Both the position numbers and the translations under genes were made by a program. DNA of 64,000 nt. Origin: Actinomyces sp. GTDB taxonomy: Bacteria; Actinomycetota; Actinomycetes; Actinomycetales; Actinomycetaceae. Location: positions 62,001 to 126,000 of the forward strand of contig JALCNR010000007.1 in NCBI GenBank assembly GCA_022649165.1, read 5' to 3'. The notes under the pieces were generated by a model. That model saw only the letters and a program-made list of their open reading frames with translations, had not been told where the DNA came from and did no database searches. Positions 9,798-18,701 of this stretch are shown here, piece by piece. Within the stretch, counting starts at the first letter, position 1. The number at the start of each line of letters is the position of its first letter.

Positions 9798-11078
9798 TCA
9801 CTCCGCGCTCGTCAGGGCCTGCTTGGCGGCCGTCACGGCGTCGTTCCACGCCTGCTCGGGATCCTTGCCCTGGGACTCGACATTGGCCAGTTCCGTGAAG
9901 TACGGCGCCGAGACCTCGGAGTCGTAGGGGCTCGTGTACTTCGTCGGCATGTTCTCGATGGCGGTCTTGAAGACCTCCGCGGTGACCTGCCCGCCGAAGA
10001 AGTCGTCGCCGTCGGTCAGCGCCTGCTCATCGAGTGCGCCCGAGACCGAGGGGAAGTTGCCGACCTCGGAGTACGTGGTGGCCTGGTTTTCAGCGGAGAG
10101 CACCTCGCGGATGAAGGCGATCGCCGTGTCTGTGTCGGTGGTGGAGGCGGGGATCGTCAGGAACGAGCCGCCGATGTTCGCCGGTCCTCCCGGCATGGAG
10201 GTCACGTTCCACAGCCCGGAGGTGTCCGGTGCCCCGTTTTTGAGATCGCCCTGGTACCAGGCGGCTCCCAGCAGCGTCGGGAGGGTCCCGGCGTTGACGG
10301 CGGACGCCCAGTCGGCCGAGCTGTCGGTCAGACCGGCGTCGAGGCCCATCTCATACGCCTTGACGGAGGTGTCCCACGCCGAGCGGATCGCGTCGGAGTC
10401 CCCGGTGAAGTTGCCGTCCTCGTCGACGTAGCCCGAGTCGGACTGCGCGACGGCCATCGAGAAGATCTGGGCGAGCGAGACGGTGAGGTGGGCGCCGGTC
10501 GCCTCGTTGAGCTTCTGGCCGAAGGCGAGGTAGTCATCCCAGGTGGACGTCTCCTTGGCGACCTCCTCGGGATCCGTCGGGAGACCCGCCTCCTCGAGCA
10601 CGTCGGTGCGGTAGTACAGGGCGCTGGGACCGATGTCCATCGGCAGGCCGATGAGCCTCCCGTCGGCGGTGGTCGCCTCCGCGAGCTTCCACTCGGGGAA
10701 CTGGGAGAGGATGTCGTCGATGCCCAGAGTGTTGAGGTCGGTGAAGAGCGAGTCCTCGGACAGGAAATAGGGCATGTCCTCGCCCTTGACCCCGGTCACC
10801 GAGGGGATGCCCGACTTCGCGGAGAAGGTCGTGACGAGCTTCTGCTTGAAGTTGTCCCCGATCGTCGAGATCTGGATGTTGTTGTCGGCGAAGTCCGTCT
10901 CGACCTGCTTCTGGACGGTGTCTCCGATGGCGTTGGGCCACAGCCAGACGGTCAGGGCGTCTGAGCCGTCCCCTGAGGCGGCGGAACCGGATCCCCCGGC
11001 GCAGGCGCTCAGGCTGAGGGCGACCGCGGTGGCGGCGGCGATGGACGCGGCGCGCATGCGCCTCGGTGTGGTGATCAT
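9798..11078 (-). CDS. Sugar ABC transporter substrate-binding lipoprotein
   Basis: 426-aa extracellular solute-binding protein (family 1). The signal peptide (residues 1-25) ends in lipobox LSAC with Cys26, giving a lipid-anchored receptor. The start at 11078 is supported by AGGAGA seven bases upstream and by an ATGA overlap with the stop of the PfkB kinase. The mature part has typical features such as DALTVWLWPNAIGD and late aromatic/Pro-Gly segments. It captures the sugar for the two permeases encoded next. Probable substrate is a beta-galactoside or related oligosaccharide, inferred from GH2 in the operon. Confidence 0.93.
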   Translation of the reverse strand: MITTPRRMRAASIAAATAVALSLSACAGGSGSAASGDGSDALTVWLWPNAIGDTVQKQVETDFADNNIQISTIGDNFKQKLVTTFSAKSGIPSVTGVKGEDMPYFLSEDSLFTDLNTLGIDDILSQFPEWKLAEATTADGRLIGLPMDIGPSALYYRTDVLEEAGLPTDPEEVAKETSTWDDYLAFGQKLNEATGAHLTVSLAQIFSMAVAQSDSGYVDEDGNFTGDSDAIRSAWDTSVKAYEMGLDAGLTDSSADWASAVNAGTLPTLLGAAWYQGDLKNGAPDTSGLWNVTSMPGGPANIGGSFLTIPASTTDTDTAIAFIREVLSAENQATTYSEVGNFPSVSGALDEQALTDGDDFFGGQVTAEVFKTAIENMPTKYTSPYDSEVSAPYFTELANVESQGKDPEQAWNDAVTAAKQALTSAE

Positions 11079-12139
11079 GGACGTGTCTCCTGGTGGTTGT
11101 GGTGTTCTCGGTGGAAATTCTCGGTTGTCGGTACGAAGGGGAGCCTTCCGACCTGCGCGAGCGGATCGCGCAGGAAGCTGAATCGGCCGCGGTCCGTCTC
11201 CGGATGGGCGTCGAGCCACGGCAGCAGATCGCTCGTCCCGGGGGCCGTCGAGGCGCCACCGGGACGGGAGACGGTGATCGCGGCGACGAGGCCCGCGAAG
11301 TCGAGTCGCTCGCGCAGCGGCCATTGGGTCAGCGACGCGACCATGAACGCGGCTCCGAAGACGTCGCCCGCGCCCGTCGCGTCACGGGCCCGGACGGGGA
11401 CGGGGGCCATCTCCGCCTCCTCACCGGTGGCGGAGTCGACGGCCACCGCCCCCCGCGCCCCGAGCGTGACGACGACGAGGGGGACGCGGTCGGCGAGGGC
11501 CCGCGCCGCCTGGAGGGGAGCGTCCGTCCTGGTGTAGGACATGGCCTCGACCTCGTTGGGGAGGAAGGCGTGGCAGGCGTCGAGCGCGTCGAGATCGGCG
11601 GGGTCCCATCTCTCGGAGCCGTCCCAGCCGATGTCGGCGAAGATGCGCGTTCCCCGGGCGGAGGCGGCCCGCGCCCACGGGAGGCTCAGGACCTTGAGGT
11701 CGAGGGCGGCGACCTCGGCGTCCGGGGCGTCCAGGACGATCTCCTCGACGGGGACCGGTGCGGGGGTTCCGCCCGTGACGAGCGCGCGATCGGCGTCGTA
11801 GCCGAGAGAGGCGGTCACCGGAAGCGCCCACCCCGGCAGCGTCCGGATCCCTGAGATGTCGACGGCCTCGTCGGACAGGCGCGCCCTGCACAGGGAGGAC
11901 AGGGCATCGTCGCCTGCCGCGGCGCACATCGCTGTGCGCGCTCCGAGCCTGGCCGCGGCGATCGCGGCGTTCGCGACGCCTCCCGGGCCCCAGCCGAAAT
12001 CGGCCGTCCAGATCTCCTCCCCGGGTTGGGGCGGACGGGGCATCTGGGCGTAGACGAGGTCGAGGAACAGCTGACCGACCGTCAGGACCTGTGCCGTCCG
12101 ACCGGTCTCGCCTCCGGATGTGGTCATCGCTGGCTCCAT
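11075..12139 (-). CDS. PfkB-family carbohydrate kinase
   Basis: 354-aa ribokinase-like sugar kinase. The N-terminal glycine motif is GPGGVANAAIAAARLGA; the C-terminal signature DATGAGDVFGAAF places catalytic base Asp259 next to the anion hole. The start at 12139 has AGGAGA nine bases upstream; a second ATG lies 12 bases on. It is the first gene of the importer/beta-galactosidase operon, reading from a good promoter at 12188-12217. It probably phosphorylates a monosaccharide or other product of the imported glycoside. Its true substrate cannot be read from sequence. Confidence 0.88.
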   Translation of the reverse strand: MEPAMTTSGGETGRTAQVLTVGQLFLDLVYAQMPRPPQPGEEIWTADFGWGPGGVANAAIAAARLGARTAMCAAAGDDALSSLCRARLSDEAVDISGIRTLPGWALPVTASLGYDADRALVTGGTPAPVPVEEIVLDAPDAEVAALDLKVLSLPWARAASARGTRIFADIGWDGSERWDPADLDALDACHAFLPNEVEAMSYTRTDAPLQAARALADRVPLVVVTLGARGAVAVDSATGEEAEMAPVPVRARDATGAGDVFGAAFMVASLTQWPLRERLDFAGLVAAITVSRPGGASTAPGTSDLLPWLDAHPETDRGRFSFLRDPLAQVGRLPFVPTTENFHREHHNHQETRP

Positions 12140-12187
12140 CGTCGTCGTTCTCCTGTGAGTCACGTCGTCTTCTGCAACCCGATGCAG

Positions 12188-12217
12188 GTTATAGCACCAG
12201 TCGCTCAGAATGTTCAA
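12188..12217 (-). promoter_or_regulatory. Promoter of the kinase/ABC/beta-galactosidase operon
   Basis: On the minus strand, TTGAAC (12212-12217) is followed by an 18-base spacer and TATAAC (12188-12193). This is a good housekeeping-sigma promoter, with transcription expected to begin near 12181, about 40 bases before the kinase ATG. Confidence 0.7.
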
Positions 12218-12230
12218 CAGTCCGTCATTC

Positions 12231-12252
12231 AGTCGATCCATCTTGATCGACT
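12231..12252. promoter_or_regulatory. Palindromic operator candidate for the DeoR regulator
   Basis: A perfect 8-base inverted repeat AGTCGATC / GATCGACT is separated by CATCTT. It lies between the divergent kinase promoter and the DeoR start. The right half also begins a tandem pair TTGATCGA (12243-12250) and TTGATTGA (12253-12260), ten bases apart and so on the same helix face. It sits just upstream of the kinase -35 and over the expected DeoR promoter, so one bound repressor could silence both directions. Confidence 0.6.
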
Positions 12253-12260
12253 TTGATTGA

Positions 12261-12266
12261 TATGCT
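12261..12266 (+). promoter_or_regulatory. -10 hexamer of a probable leaderless DeoR transcript
   Basis: TATGCT lies seven bases before ATG 12274, and no ribosome binding site precedes that ATG. This spacing puts transcription start at or next to the A of the start codon. No clear -35 is visible; the palindrome at 12231-12252 occupies that region. Confidence 0.45.
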
Positions 12267-12273
12267 GGTGTGT

Positions 12274-13029
12274 ATGCGAGACAAACGCGACCACGCGATC
12301 CTCGCCCTCCTCCAGGCGGAGCAGGCGGCGAGTGTCTGCGAACTGGCAGAAGCCACCGGGGCGAGCCCCGCCACGATTCGGCGCGATCTCCAACGGCTCG
12401 ACCGTGCCGGGCTGCTCCGGCGCACCTACGGGGGTGCGACCCTTCTTGAGGGCGCCGAGGGCGACGCCCCGTTCCTCACCGTCGAGGCGCGCAACCGCGA
12501 GGAGAAGACCCGCATCGCCGAGGCCGCCGCCGAGACGATCCGCGACGGGCACACGATCGTCCTCGACATCGGGACGACGACGCTCCAGCTCGCGCGCTTG
12601 CTGCGCGGGCGGCGCCTGACCGTCATCACGTCGAACCTCGCCGCCGTCGACGTGCTCCAGGACGACGAGAAGGTGCACGTCGTCGTCCTCGCCGGAGACT
12701 ACGATCCGACCTACCGTTCCGTCTCGGGGCATCTCACCACCGAGACGCTGCGCCTGCTGCGCGCGGACCACGCCTTCCTCGGGGTCTCCGGCGTCTCGGC
12801 GGACGGAGACCTGCGGGACACGACGATCGCGCAGATCCCGATCAAGCAGGCGATGGCCGCAGCCTGCGACGCCGTGACGGTGATGGCCGATTCCAGCAAA
12901 TTCCCCGGCACCGGAACCGGACGCGTGATCCTTCCGGACGTCCCGACACGGGTGATCACGAACACCGCACCGCCCCCCGGCGTGTCTGCCGCATTCGCAC
13001 GCAAGAAGATGGAGGTCATGGTCGTATGA
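12274..13029 (+). CDS. DeoR-family transcriptional regulator
   Basis: 251-aa sugar-phosphate-responsive regulator. The N-terminal DeoR helix-turn-helix (VCELAEATGASPATIRRDLQRL) is followed by the DeoR sensor domain (DIGTTTLQLARLL, AFLGVSGVSADG, VTVMADSSKF). ATG 12274 is chosen because it gives the family-typical opening MRDKRDHAILALL; TTG 12253 and ATG 12262 are in-frame alternatives. The stop overlaps the GH4 start as ATGA. It probably represses both arms of the locus in response to a phosphorylated sugar made by the PfkB kinase or handled by GH4. Confidence 0.9.
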   Translation: MRDKRDHAILALLQAEQAASVCELAEATGASPATIRRDLQRLDRAGLLRRTYGGATLLEGAEGDAPFLTVEARNREEKTRIAEAAAETIRDGHTIVLDIGTTTLQLARLLRGRRLTVITSNLAAVDVLQDDEKVHVVVLAGDYDPTYRSVSGHLTTETLRLLRADHAFLGVSGVSADGDLRDTTIAQIPIKQAMAAACDAVTVMADSSKFPGTGTGRVILPDVPTRVITNTAPPPGVSAAFARKKMEVMVV

Positions 13030-14369
13030 AGCTCGCGATGATCGGAGGCGGGGGGTTCCGCACGCCTCTCGTCTACTCGGCGCTCCTGCGCGACCACGCC
13101 CCCGGCAGGGTCACCGATGTGGCGCTGGTCGACGTCGACGCGTCCCGTCTCACGACGATGGCCCGCATCCTCGAGGAGCAGGCCCGCGGCGTCGCGGACG
13201 CTCCGCATGTCAGCGTCCACACCGACCTGGCCGAGGGGCTGGCGGGAGCGGACTTCGTCTTCTCGGCGATCCGCGTCGGGGGGCTCGACGGACGAGCCCG
13301 GGACGAGCGGATCGGCCAGGCCCACGGCGTCATCGGCCAGGAGACCGTCGGCTTCGGGGGGATCTCGTTCGCCCTGCGGACCCTGCCGGTCGTCATGGAG
13401 CTCGCGCGGACGGTGGCGCGGGTCGCGCCGGACGCCTGGGTCATCAATTTCACGAACCCCGCCGGAATCGTCACGGAAGCGATGTCCGACGTCCTCGGCG
13501 ACCGGGTCATCGGTATCTGCGACTCACCCATCGGGCTGGCGCGCCGGGCGCTCGGGGCCCTGGGCCTGGGTGGTCGCCGGGACGCGGAACTGCGCTACGC
13601 CGGTCTCAACCACCTGGGCTGGGTGACCGGGCTGCGTGTGGACGGACGCGACGTCCTGCCGGATCTGCTGGCCCGTCCCGACCTCATCGAGTCCTTCGAG
13701 GAGGGGCGGCTCTTCGGGGCCGAGTGGATCCAGACGCTCGGCGCGCTGCCCAACGAGTACCTCCACTACTTCGACTATCGGCGCGACGTCCTCCAGGCGG
13801 ACCAGTACGAGCCATCGACCCGCGGCCGGTACCTGGTGCATCAGCAGGGAGCGTTCTGGGACCGGGCCGGGACGTCGGAGTCTCCGCTCACGGCCTGGCA
13901 TCTGTGCCGTCACGAGCGCGAGGTCACCTACATGTCGACCAACAGGGAGAGCGCGGGCATGGGGGAACGCGACGAGGCCGACATCCTCTCCGGAGGCTAC
14001 GAGGACGTCGCCCTCGCGCTCATGCGGGGCATCGCCCATGACGAGAGGGCCCGTCTCATCCTCAACGTGCGCAACCGGGGGACCCTGCGCGAGCTCGACG
14101 ACGACGCCGTCGTGGAGGTCCCCTGCCTCGTCGACTCCGCCGGAGCGCATCCCATCGCCGGCGCCGAGCTTCCCGACCACGGCCGGGGACTCGTCGTGAC
14201 CGTCAAGTACGTCGAGCGGCAGGCCATCGAGGCCGGGGTCCACGGGTCGCGCGCCGCCGCGTTGCGCGCCCTCGCCCGTCATCCGCTCATCGACTCCGTG
14301 AACGTCGCCCGGGCGCTGCTCGAGGACGCGAGGTCGAGCTTCCACGACGAGCTCTCGCACCTGCACTGA
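13026..14369 (+). CDS. GH4 glycosidase, probable 6-phospho-beta-glucosidase
   Basis: 447-aa NAD- and metal-dependent glycosidase that acts by oxidation and elimination at C3. The dinucleotide motif GGGGFRTP is at residues 8-15. The metal-ligand cysteine is Cys165 in GICDSPIG, and Asn195-His196 in LNHLGW supplies the second metal site. This pattern fits the 6-phospho-beta-glucosidase branch better than the alpha-galactosidase branch, whose motif is usually CHSV. It is translationally coupled to the DeoR regulator. A phospho-glycosidase beside an ABC importer rather than a PTS is unusual; a kinase step inside the cell would be needed. Confidence 0.88.
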   Translation: MKLAMIGGGGFRTPLVYSALLRDHAPGRVTDVALVDVDASRLTTMARILEEQARGVADAPHVSVHTDLAEGLAGADFVFSAIRVGGLDGRARDERIGQAHGVIGQETVGFGGISFALRTLPVVMELARTVARVAPDAWVINFTNPAGIVTEAMSDVLGDRVIGICDSPIGLARRALGALGLGGRRDAELRYAGLNHLGWVTGLRVDGRDVLPDLLARPDLIESFEEGRLFGAEWIQTLGALPNEYLHYFDYRRDVLQADQYEPSTRGRYLVHQQGAFWDRAGTSESPLTAWHLCRHEREVTYMSTNRESAGMGERDEADILSGGYEDVALALMRGIAHDERARLILNVRNRGTLRELDDDAVVEVPCLVDSAGAHPIAGAELPDHGRGLVVTVKYVERQAIEAGVHGSRAAALRALARHPLIDSVNVARALLEDARSSFHDELSHLH

Positions 14370-14432
14370 TCCTGCCCCGCCCACCGACCTGATCATCCAG
14401 ATCCTTCGACACTGAGACACCGGAGAACCGAC

Positions 14433-17400
14433 ATGCACCAGAACCAGAAACTCGTCGAGGCCCGCATCGAGCGGGTGCTCACCCAGCGGATCGTCCCCGC
14501 CGTCTACTCCGCGCGGGTTCCGGTGGAGCTGAGGGCCTGGGAGGCTCCGGGAGAGCCCGTCCCGGTCTCTGAGGGGCTCGCCGCGACGTACCGCCCTTTC
14601 TCTGTCGGGGAGCAGTGGGGGAAGGCGTGGTCGACGTGGTGGTTCGAGATCGTCGGCCAGGTTCCCCGGCCGTGGAAGGGCCGCACCGTCGAGCTCCTCC
14701 TCGATCCCGGATTCCAGGGGGACTGGCCCGGGAACCAGGCGGAGGGGATGGTCTACACGCCGGAGGGGCGACCGGTGAAGGGCATCCATCCGCGCAACAT
14801 GTACGTGCGCATCGGCGAGGATGTCGCCGGCGGGGAGGGCGTCCGTTTCTTTCTCGAGGCCGCGGCGAACCCCGATATCCTGGCCGACGACTTTGTCCCG
14901 ACGCCCCTGGGAGACCGGAAGACCGCGCCGAAGACCCCGATCTACACGTTCCGCACCGCCGACCTCGCGGTGTTCGAGCCGGAGGTCTGGGGGCTCCGCT
15001 TCGATGTCGAGGTCCTCTTCCAACTCCTCAGGGAGCTGCCCGAGGAGGAACCGCGGAGGCAGGAGATCCTGCGCGCCCTCGAACGCAGTCTCGACGTCCT
15101 CGCGCTCGACGACATCGTGGGAACGGCCGCGGCCGCGCGGGCGGAGCTCGTCGATGTCCTGTCCAGGCCCGCCTCCGCCTCCGCCCACCGCCTGAGCGCG
15201 ATCGGCCAGGCCCACATCGACTCCGCGTGGCTGTGGCCCCTGCGGGAGACGCGGCGAAAGGTCGGGCGGACCTTCTCGAACGTGCTCGCCCTGGCCCACG
15301 ACTATCCGGAGTTCCGCTTCGCCGCCTCGTCCGCGCAGCAGTACCTCTGGATCAAGGAGAATCACCCCGCGGTGTGGTCCGGGATCAAAGAGGCGATCGC
15401 CGCCGGCCAGTGGATCGTGGTCGGCGGCCAGTGGGTCGAGCCGGACGGGAACCTGCCCGGCGGCGAGGCGATGGTCCGTCAGATCACGCAGGCCATGCGG
15501 TTCTTCGAGCGTGAGCTCGGTGCGAGCCCCGACGGGATCTGGTTGCCGGACTCCTTCGGGTACACGGCCGCCTTCCCGCAGATCGCGGTGCTCGCGGGCA
15601 TGAAGTGGTTCCTCACGCAGAAGCTGTCCTGGAACCAGACGAACACCTTCCCGCACCACACGTTCTGGTGGGAGGGCATCGACGGGACGCGCATCTTCAC
15701 GCACTTCCCGCCCATCGACACCTATTCGTCGACGCTTGAGGGGGAGGAGCTGCACCACGCGGTCCGCCAGTTCCGCGAGAAGGGCAGGGCCACGACCTCC
15801 CTGGTGCCCTTCGGATACGGCGACGGGGGCGGCGGCCCCACCCGCGAGATGATGGAGCGCCAGCGGAGGGTGCGGTCCCTGGAGGGATCTCCGCGCGTCG
15901 AGATCGAGGCGCCCGACGACTTCTTCGCCCGGGCCCGGGCCGAGTACCCGGACGCCCCGGTGTGGGTGGGAGAGCTCTACCTGGAACTGCACCGGGGGAC
16001 CTTCACCTCCCACGCGCGCGAGAAGCGCGGCAACCGGCGCTCCGAGCATCTCCTCCGGGAGGCGGAGTTCGTCTGGACCGCCGCCGCCCTGGCCGGGGCG
16101 GAGTACCCCTACGAAGAGCTCGACGCGCTGTGGCAGACGACCCTCCTCCAGCAGTTCCACGACATCCTGCCGGGCTCGTCGATCTCCTGGGTCCACCAGG
16201 ACAACGAGGAGATGTACGCCCGCAGCCATCGCGAGCTGGAGTCCCTCATCCACCGGGGCCTTGAGGCCGCGGGGGCATCCGGGGCCGTGGTCAACGTCGC
16301 GGACCGTGACCGGCGCGCGCTCGCCGTCGACGCGCAGGGCCGCGCCCGAGCCCTCGTCGAGGCCCCGGCCTCCGGATGGGCTCCGTGGACGCCCGTCGAA
16401 CCCGGCCACCCCGTCTCCGTCGCGCGGGACGACGAGGGCGGGATCGTCCTCGCCAACGGCCTGGTGCGGGTCCAGATCGATCGGCGCGGCCTCCTGACGT
16501 CGATCTTCGACGAGGTCGCCGGCCGGGAGCTCGTTCCGGCCGGAAAGGTCGCGAACCTGCTCCAGTTGCATGAGGACCTGCCCAACGCCTGGGACGCCTG
16601 GGACATCGACGCCCACTACCGCCATTCCGTCCGCGACATCGTCGAGGTCGAGGCGCTGACCGTCGAGGACGAGGGGCCGCTGCGCGCCGGGGTGCGGGTC
16701 CGCCGATCCTTCTCACGGTCCACCGTCGAGCAGACGATCCTCCTGCAGGCCGACGACCCCGCCGTCCGCTTCGAGGTCGATCTCGACTGGGCCGAGCAGG
16801 AGAAGCTCCTCAAGGTCGCCCTGCCCTTCGAGATCCACGCGCAGTACCACTCGGCCGAGGTCCAGTTCGGGCATGTGCGCCGGACGACCACCACGAACAC
16901 CTCGTGGGAGGACGCGAAGTTCGAGGTGATGGCGCACCGCTGGGTGCACGTCGCGGAGCCGGGGTACGGAATCGGCGTCACGAACACGGGGACCTACGGC
17001 CACGATGTGACGCGGGCGGTGGGCGACTCGGGCGAGACGCAGACCGAGGTGCGCCTCTCCCTGGTCAGGGCCGCGCGGGTCCCCGATCCGATCCAGGACC
17101 AGGGGCATCACCACTTCGGCTACGCGGTCTGCCCCGGCGCCACGATCGACGAGGTCGTCACCCAGGGCTACGAGGCGAATCTCCCGATCAGGCTCCCCGA
17201 GGCTCCGGACCCCGATGTCGCGACACGCAGCCTGGTCCGGGTGGACAACGCCGGGATCCGCGTCGAGGCGGTCAAGCTGGCCGACGACCGCTCGGGCGAC
17301 GTCGTGGTCCGGCTGTACGAGGCGGCCGGCGCGCGCAACCGGGCGACGGTCGCGTTCGGATTCCCGGTCGGCCGTGTCGACGAAGTCGATCTCCGGGAGC

Positions 17401-17519
17401 GCCCCCTCGCGCCGGAGATGCCGCACGCGCGGGGGCTCCGAGTCTCGGGGCAGGGGGTCGACGTGGAGCTGCGTCCCTTCGAGATCCTCACGCTGAGGAT
17501 CGCGACGAGGAGGGACTAG
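14433..17519 (+). CDS. Alpha-mannosidase, GH38
   Basis: 1028-aa class II alpha-mannosidase, cytoplasmic by lack of a signal peptide. The zinc motif HIDSAWLWPLRET places His261 and Asp263. The nucleophile is Asp373 in WLPDSFGYTAAFPQI. The later motif QFHDILPGSSISWV marks the helical and beta-sandwich region typical of GH38. GGAGAA precedes the ATG. It is the third gene of the DeoR arm, 63 bases after GH4, and would trim alpha-mannosyl residues from imported oligosaccharides such as N-glycan fragments. It ends before a strong hairpin terminator. Confidence 0.94.
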   Translation: MHQNQKLVEARIERVLTQRIVPAVYSARVPVELRAWEAPGEPVPVSEGLAATYRPFSVGEQWGKAWSTWWFEIVGQVPRPWKGRTVELLLDPGFQGDWPGNQAEGMVYTPEGRPVKGIHPRNMYVRIGEDVAGGEGVRFFLEAAANPDILADDFVPTPLGDRKTAPKTPIYTFRTADLAVFEPEVWGLRFDVEVLFQLLRELPEEEPRRQEILRALERSLDVLALDDIVGTAAAARAELVDVLSRPASASAHRLSAIGQAHIDSAWLWPLRETRRKVGRTFSNVLALAHDYPEFRFAASSAQQYLWIKENHPAVWSGIKEAIAAGQWIVVGGQWVEPDGNLPGGEAMVRQITQAMRFFERELGASPDGIWLPDSFGYTAAFPQIAVLAGMKWFLTQKLSWNQTNTFPHHTFWWEGIDGTRIFTHFPPIDTYSSTLEGEELHHAVRQFREKGRATTSLVPFGYGDGGGGPTREMMERQRRVRSLEGSPRVEIEAPDDFFARARAEYPDAPVWVGELYLELHRGTFTSHAREKRGNRRSEHLLREAEFVWTAAALAGAEYPYEELDALWQTTLLQQFHDILPGSSISWVHQDNEEMYARSHRELESLIHRGLEAAGASGAVVNVADRDRRALAVDAQGRARALVEAPASGWAPWTPVEPGHPVSVARDDEGGIVLANGLVRVQIDRRGLLTSIFDEVAGRELVPAGKVANLLQLHEDLPNAWDAWDIDAHYRHSVRDIVEVEALTVEDEGPLRAGVRVRRSFSRSTVEQTILLQADDPAVRFEVDLDWAEQEKLLKVALPFEIHAQYHSAEVQFGHVRRTTTTNTSWEDAKFEVMAHRWVHVAEPGYGIGVTNTGTYGHDVTRAVGDSGETQTEVRLSLVRAARVPDPIQDQGHHHFGYAVCPGATIDEVVTQGYEANLPIRLPEAPDPDVATRSLVRVDNAGIRVEAVKLADDRSGDVVVRLYEAAGARNRATVAFGFPVGRVDEVDLRERPLAPEMPHARGLRVSGQGVDVELRPFEILTLRIATRRD

Positions 17520-17532
17520 AGACGATCCGGGA

Positions 17533-17575
17533 GGATCCTGGCGACGCGGCCTGGGCGCCACTGCCGCCAGGATCC
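17533..17575. terminator. Terminator between GH38 and YbaK genes
   Basis: A perfect 11-base inverted repeat GGATCCTGGCG / CGCCAGGATCC encloses a 21-base loop that is itself GC-rich. It lies between convergent genes and has no U-tract, as is common in actinomycetes; it probably serves both directions. Confidence 0.6.
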
Positions 17576-17617
17576 CCGCGGGTCGGTGCGTCGGCGGCCG
17601 CGCCGGAACCCGGGCGG

Positions 17618-18118
17618 TCAGCCGAGCGCGCGCAGATCAGCGATGTCGGCGCCCGTCACCTCGGCGAGGTCGACGGGCGAGACCTCGACGGACATCCCCC
17701 TCTTCCCACCTGACACCAGGATCGTCTCGTGGTCCAGGGCGGACTCGTCGATGAAGGTGCGGTGCCGGGTGGTCTGACCCAGCGGAGAGATGCCGCCGAC
17801 CACGTAACCGGTGCGCCGCTGGGCCACCGCCGGGTCCGCCATCTCAGCCGACTTGCCCCCCACGGCCCGGGCGATCGCCTTCATCGAGAGATGGTGGTCG
17901 ACGGGGACGACGGCCACGACGTACTCGTCCCCGTCGCAGCGCACCAGGAGCGTCTTGAAGATCCGTCCCGGATCGCCTCCGATCCGCTCGGCCGACTCCT
18001 CTCCGAAGGACCGCGACCGCGGATCGTGGCGGTACTCGACGATGGTGTAGGACACGCCGGCCGTTTCGAGCGCCTCGACGGCACGGGTGGGGCCGGACGC
18101 CCCGTGGTGTTTGGACAT
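17618..18118 (-). CDS. ybaK: YbaK/EbsC-family Cys-tRNA(Pro) deacylase
   Basis: 166-aa single-domain editing protein that hydrolyses cysteine mischarged on tRNA-Pro. Family marks include RIFKTLLVRCDG, AVVPVDHHLSMKAIARAVGGKSAEMA, GYVVGGISPLGQ and FIDESAL. Length fits the family. GGGAGAC immediately before the ATG provides the ribosome site and lies in the seven-base gap after the stop of the yccF gene, so the two are co-transcribed. Confidence 0.93.
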   Translation of the reverse strand: MSKHHGASGPTRAVEALETAGVSYTIVEYRHDPRSRSFGEESAERIGGDPGRIFKTLLVRCDGDEYVVAVVPVDHHLSMKAIARAVGGKSAEMADPAVAQRRTGYVVGGISPLGQTTRHRTFIDESALDHETILVSGGKRGMSVEVSPVDLAEVTGADIADLRALG

Positions 18119-18125
18119 GTCTCCC

Positions 18126-18515
18126 TCAGAACAGACGGGCGCCCGGCGAGGCGACGACCTGCTTGCCGAATGGGAAGCAGGTGACCGGGATGAGCTTGAT
18201 GTTGGCGACCGCCACCGGGATGCCCACGATGGTGACCGCCTGGGCGGCGGCCGTGAGGATATGCCCTGCAGCGAGCCACACGCCGGCCACGACGAACCAC
18301 ACGACGTTCATCAGAGCCGACCCAGTTCCCGCTCCCGGCTTGTCCACGACGACCCGGCCGAAGGGCCAGACCACATACCCGGCGATCCTGAAACAGGCGA
18401 CGCCCGCGGGAATGGTGACGATGAACACGCAGGCCAGAGCGCCGAAGAGGAGATAGGCAAGGAAGAGCTCCCAGCCGGCCAGCACGAACCAGATGATGTT
18501 GAGCAGCGTGCGCAT
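18126..18515 (-). CDS. YccF-domain inner-membrane protein
   Basis: 129-aa membrane protein with two repeats of the YccF domain, each starting with a hydrophobic segment (MRTLLNIIWFVLAGWELFLA and LMNVVWFVVAGVWLAAGH). A conserved PFG motif follows each (VVWPFGRVVV, TCFPFGKQVV). The ATG at 18515 is fixed by a perfect AGGAGG six bases upstream. Function is unknown in the family. It sits upstream of ybaK in a two-gene unit. Confidence 0.85.
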   Translation of the reverse strand: MRTLLNIIWFVLAGWELFLAYLLFGALACVFIVTIPAGVACFRIAGYVVWPFGRVVVDKPGAGTGSALMNVVWFVVAGVWLAAGHILTAAAQAVTIVGIPVAVANIKLIPVTCFPFGKQVVASPGARLF

Positions 18516-18689
18516 CACGGTCCTCCTGACGAGTCGTGCGCCAGATCGGGCTTGCGCCCGTCGCCACCGGGAGGCGCCCGGCGCATGCGACGCCATTGTC
18601 CCACGCCGCTGGTCGTCGCTCCAGTGAACTGTAGTGACAACCATTCCGAGATGGCGAGCGGCGAGGTGCGGATCCGCCCCGCATCCGCG

Positions 18690-18695
18690 TACGAT
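18690..18695 (+). promoter_or_regulatory. -10 hexamer of a probable leaderless yggS transcript
   Basis: TACGAT is followed by six bases and GTG 18702, with no Shine-Dalgarno sequence. The spacing would place the transcription start on the GTG. Confidence 0.4.
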
Positions 18696-18701
18696 CGCCG
18701 G

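Noticed and set aside
13524-16625. Open frame of over 1000 codons antisense to GH4 and GH38
   Set aside because: It spans two real genes on the opposite strand, is rich in Arg/Gly/Pro/Asp and has no recognisable domain. Shadow of GC codon bias.
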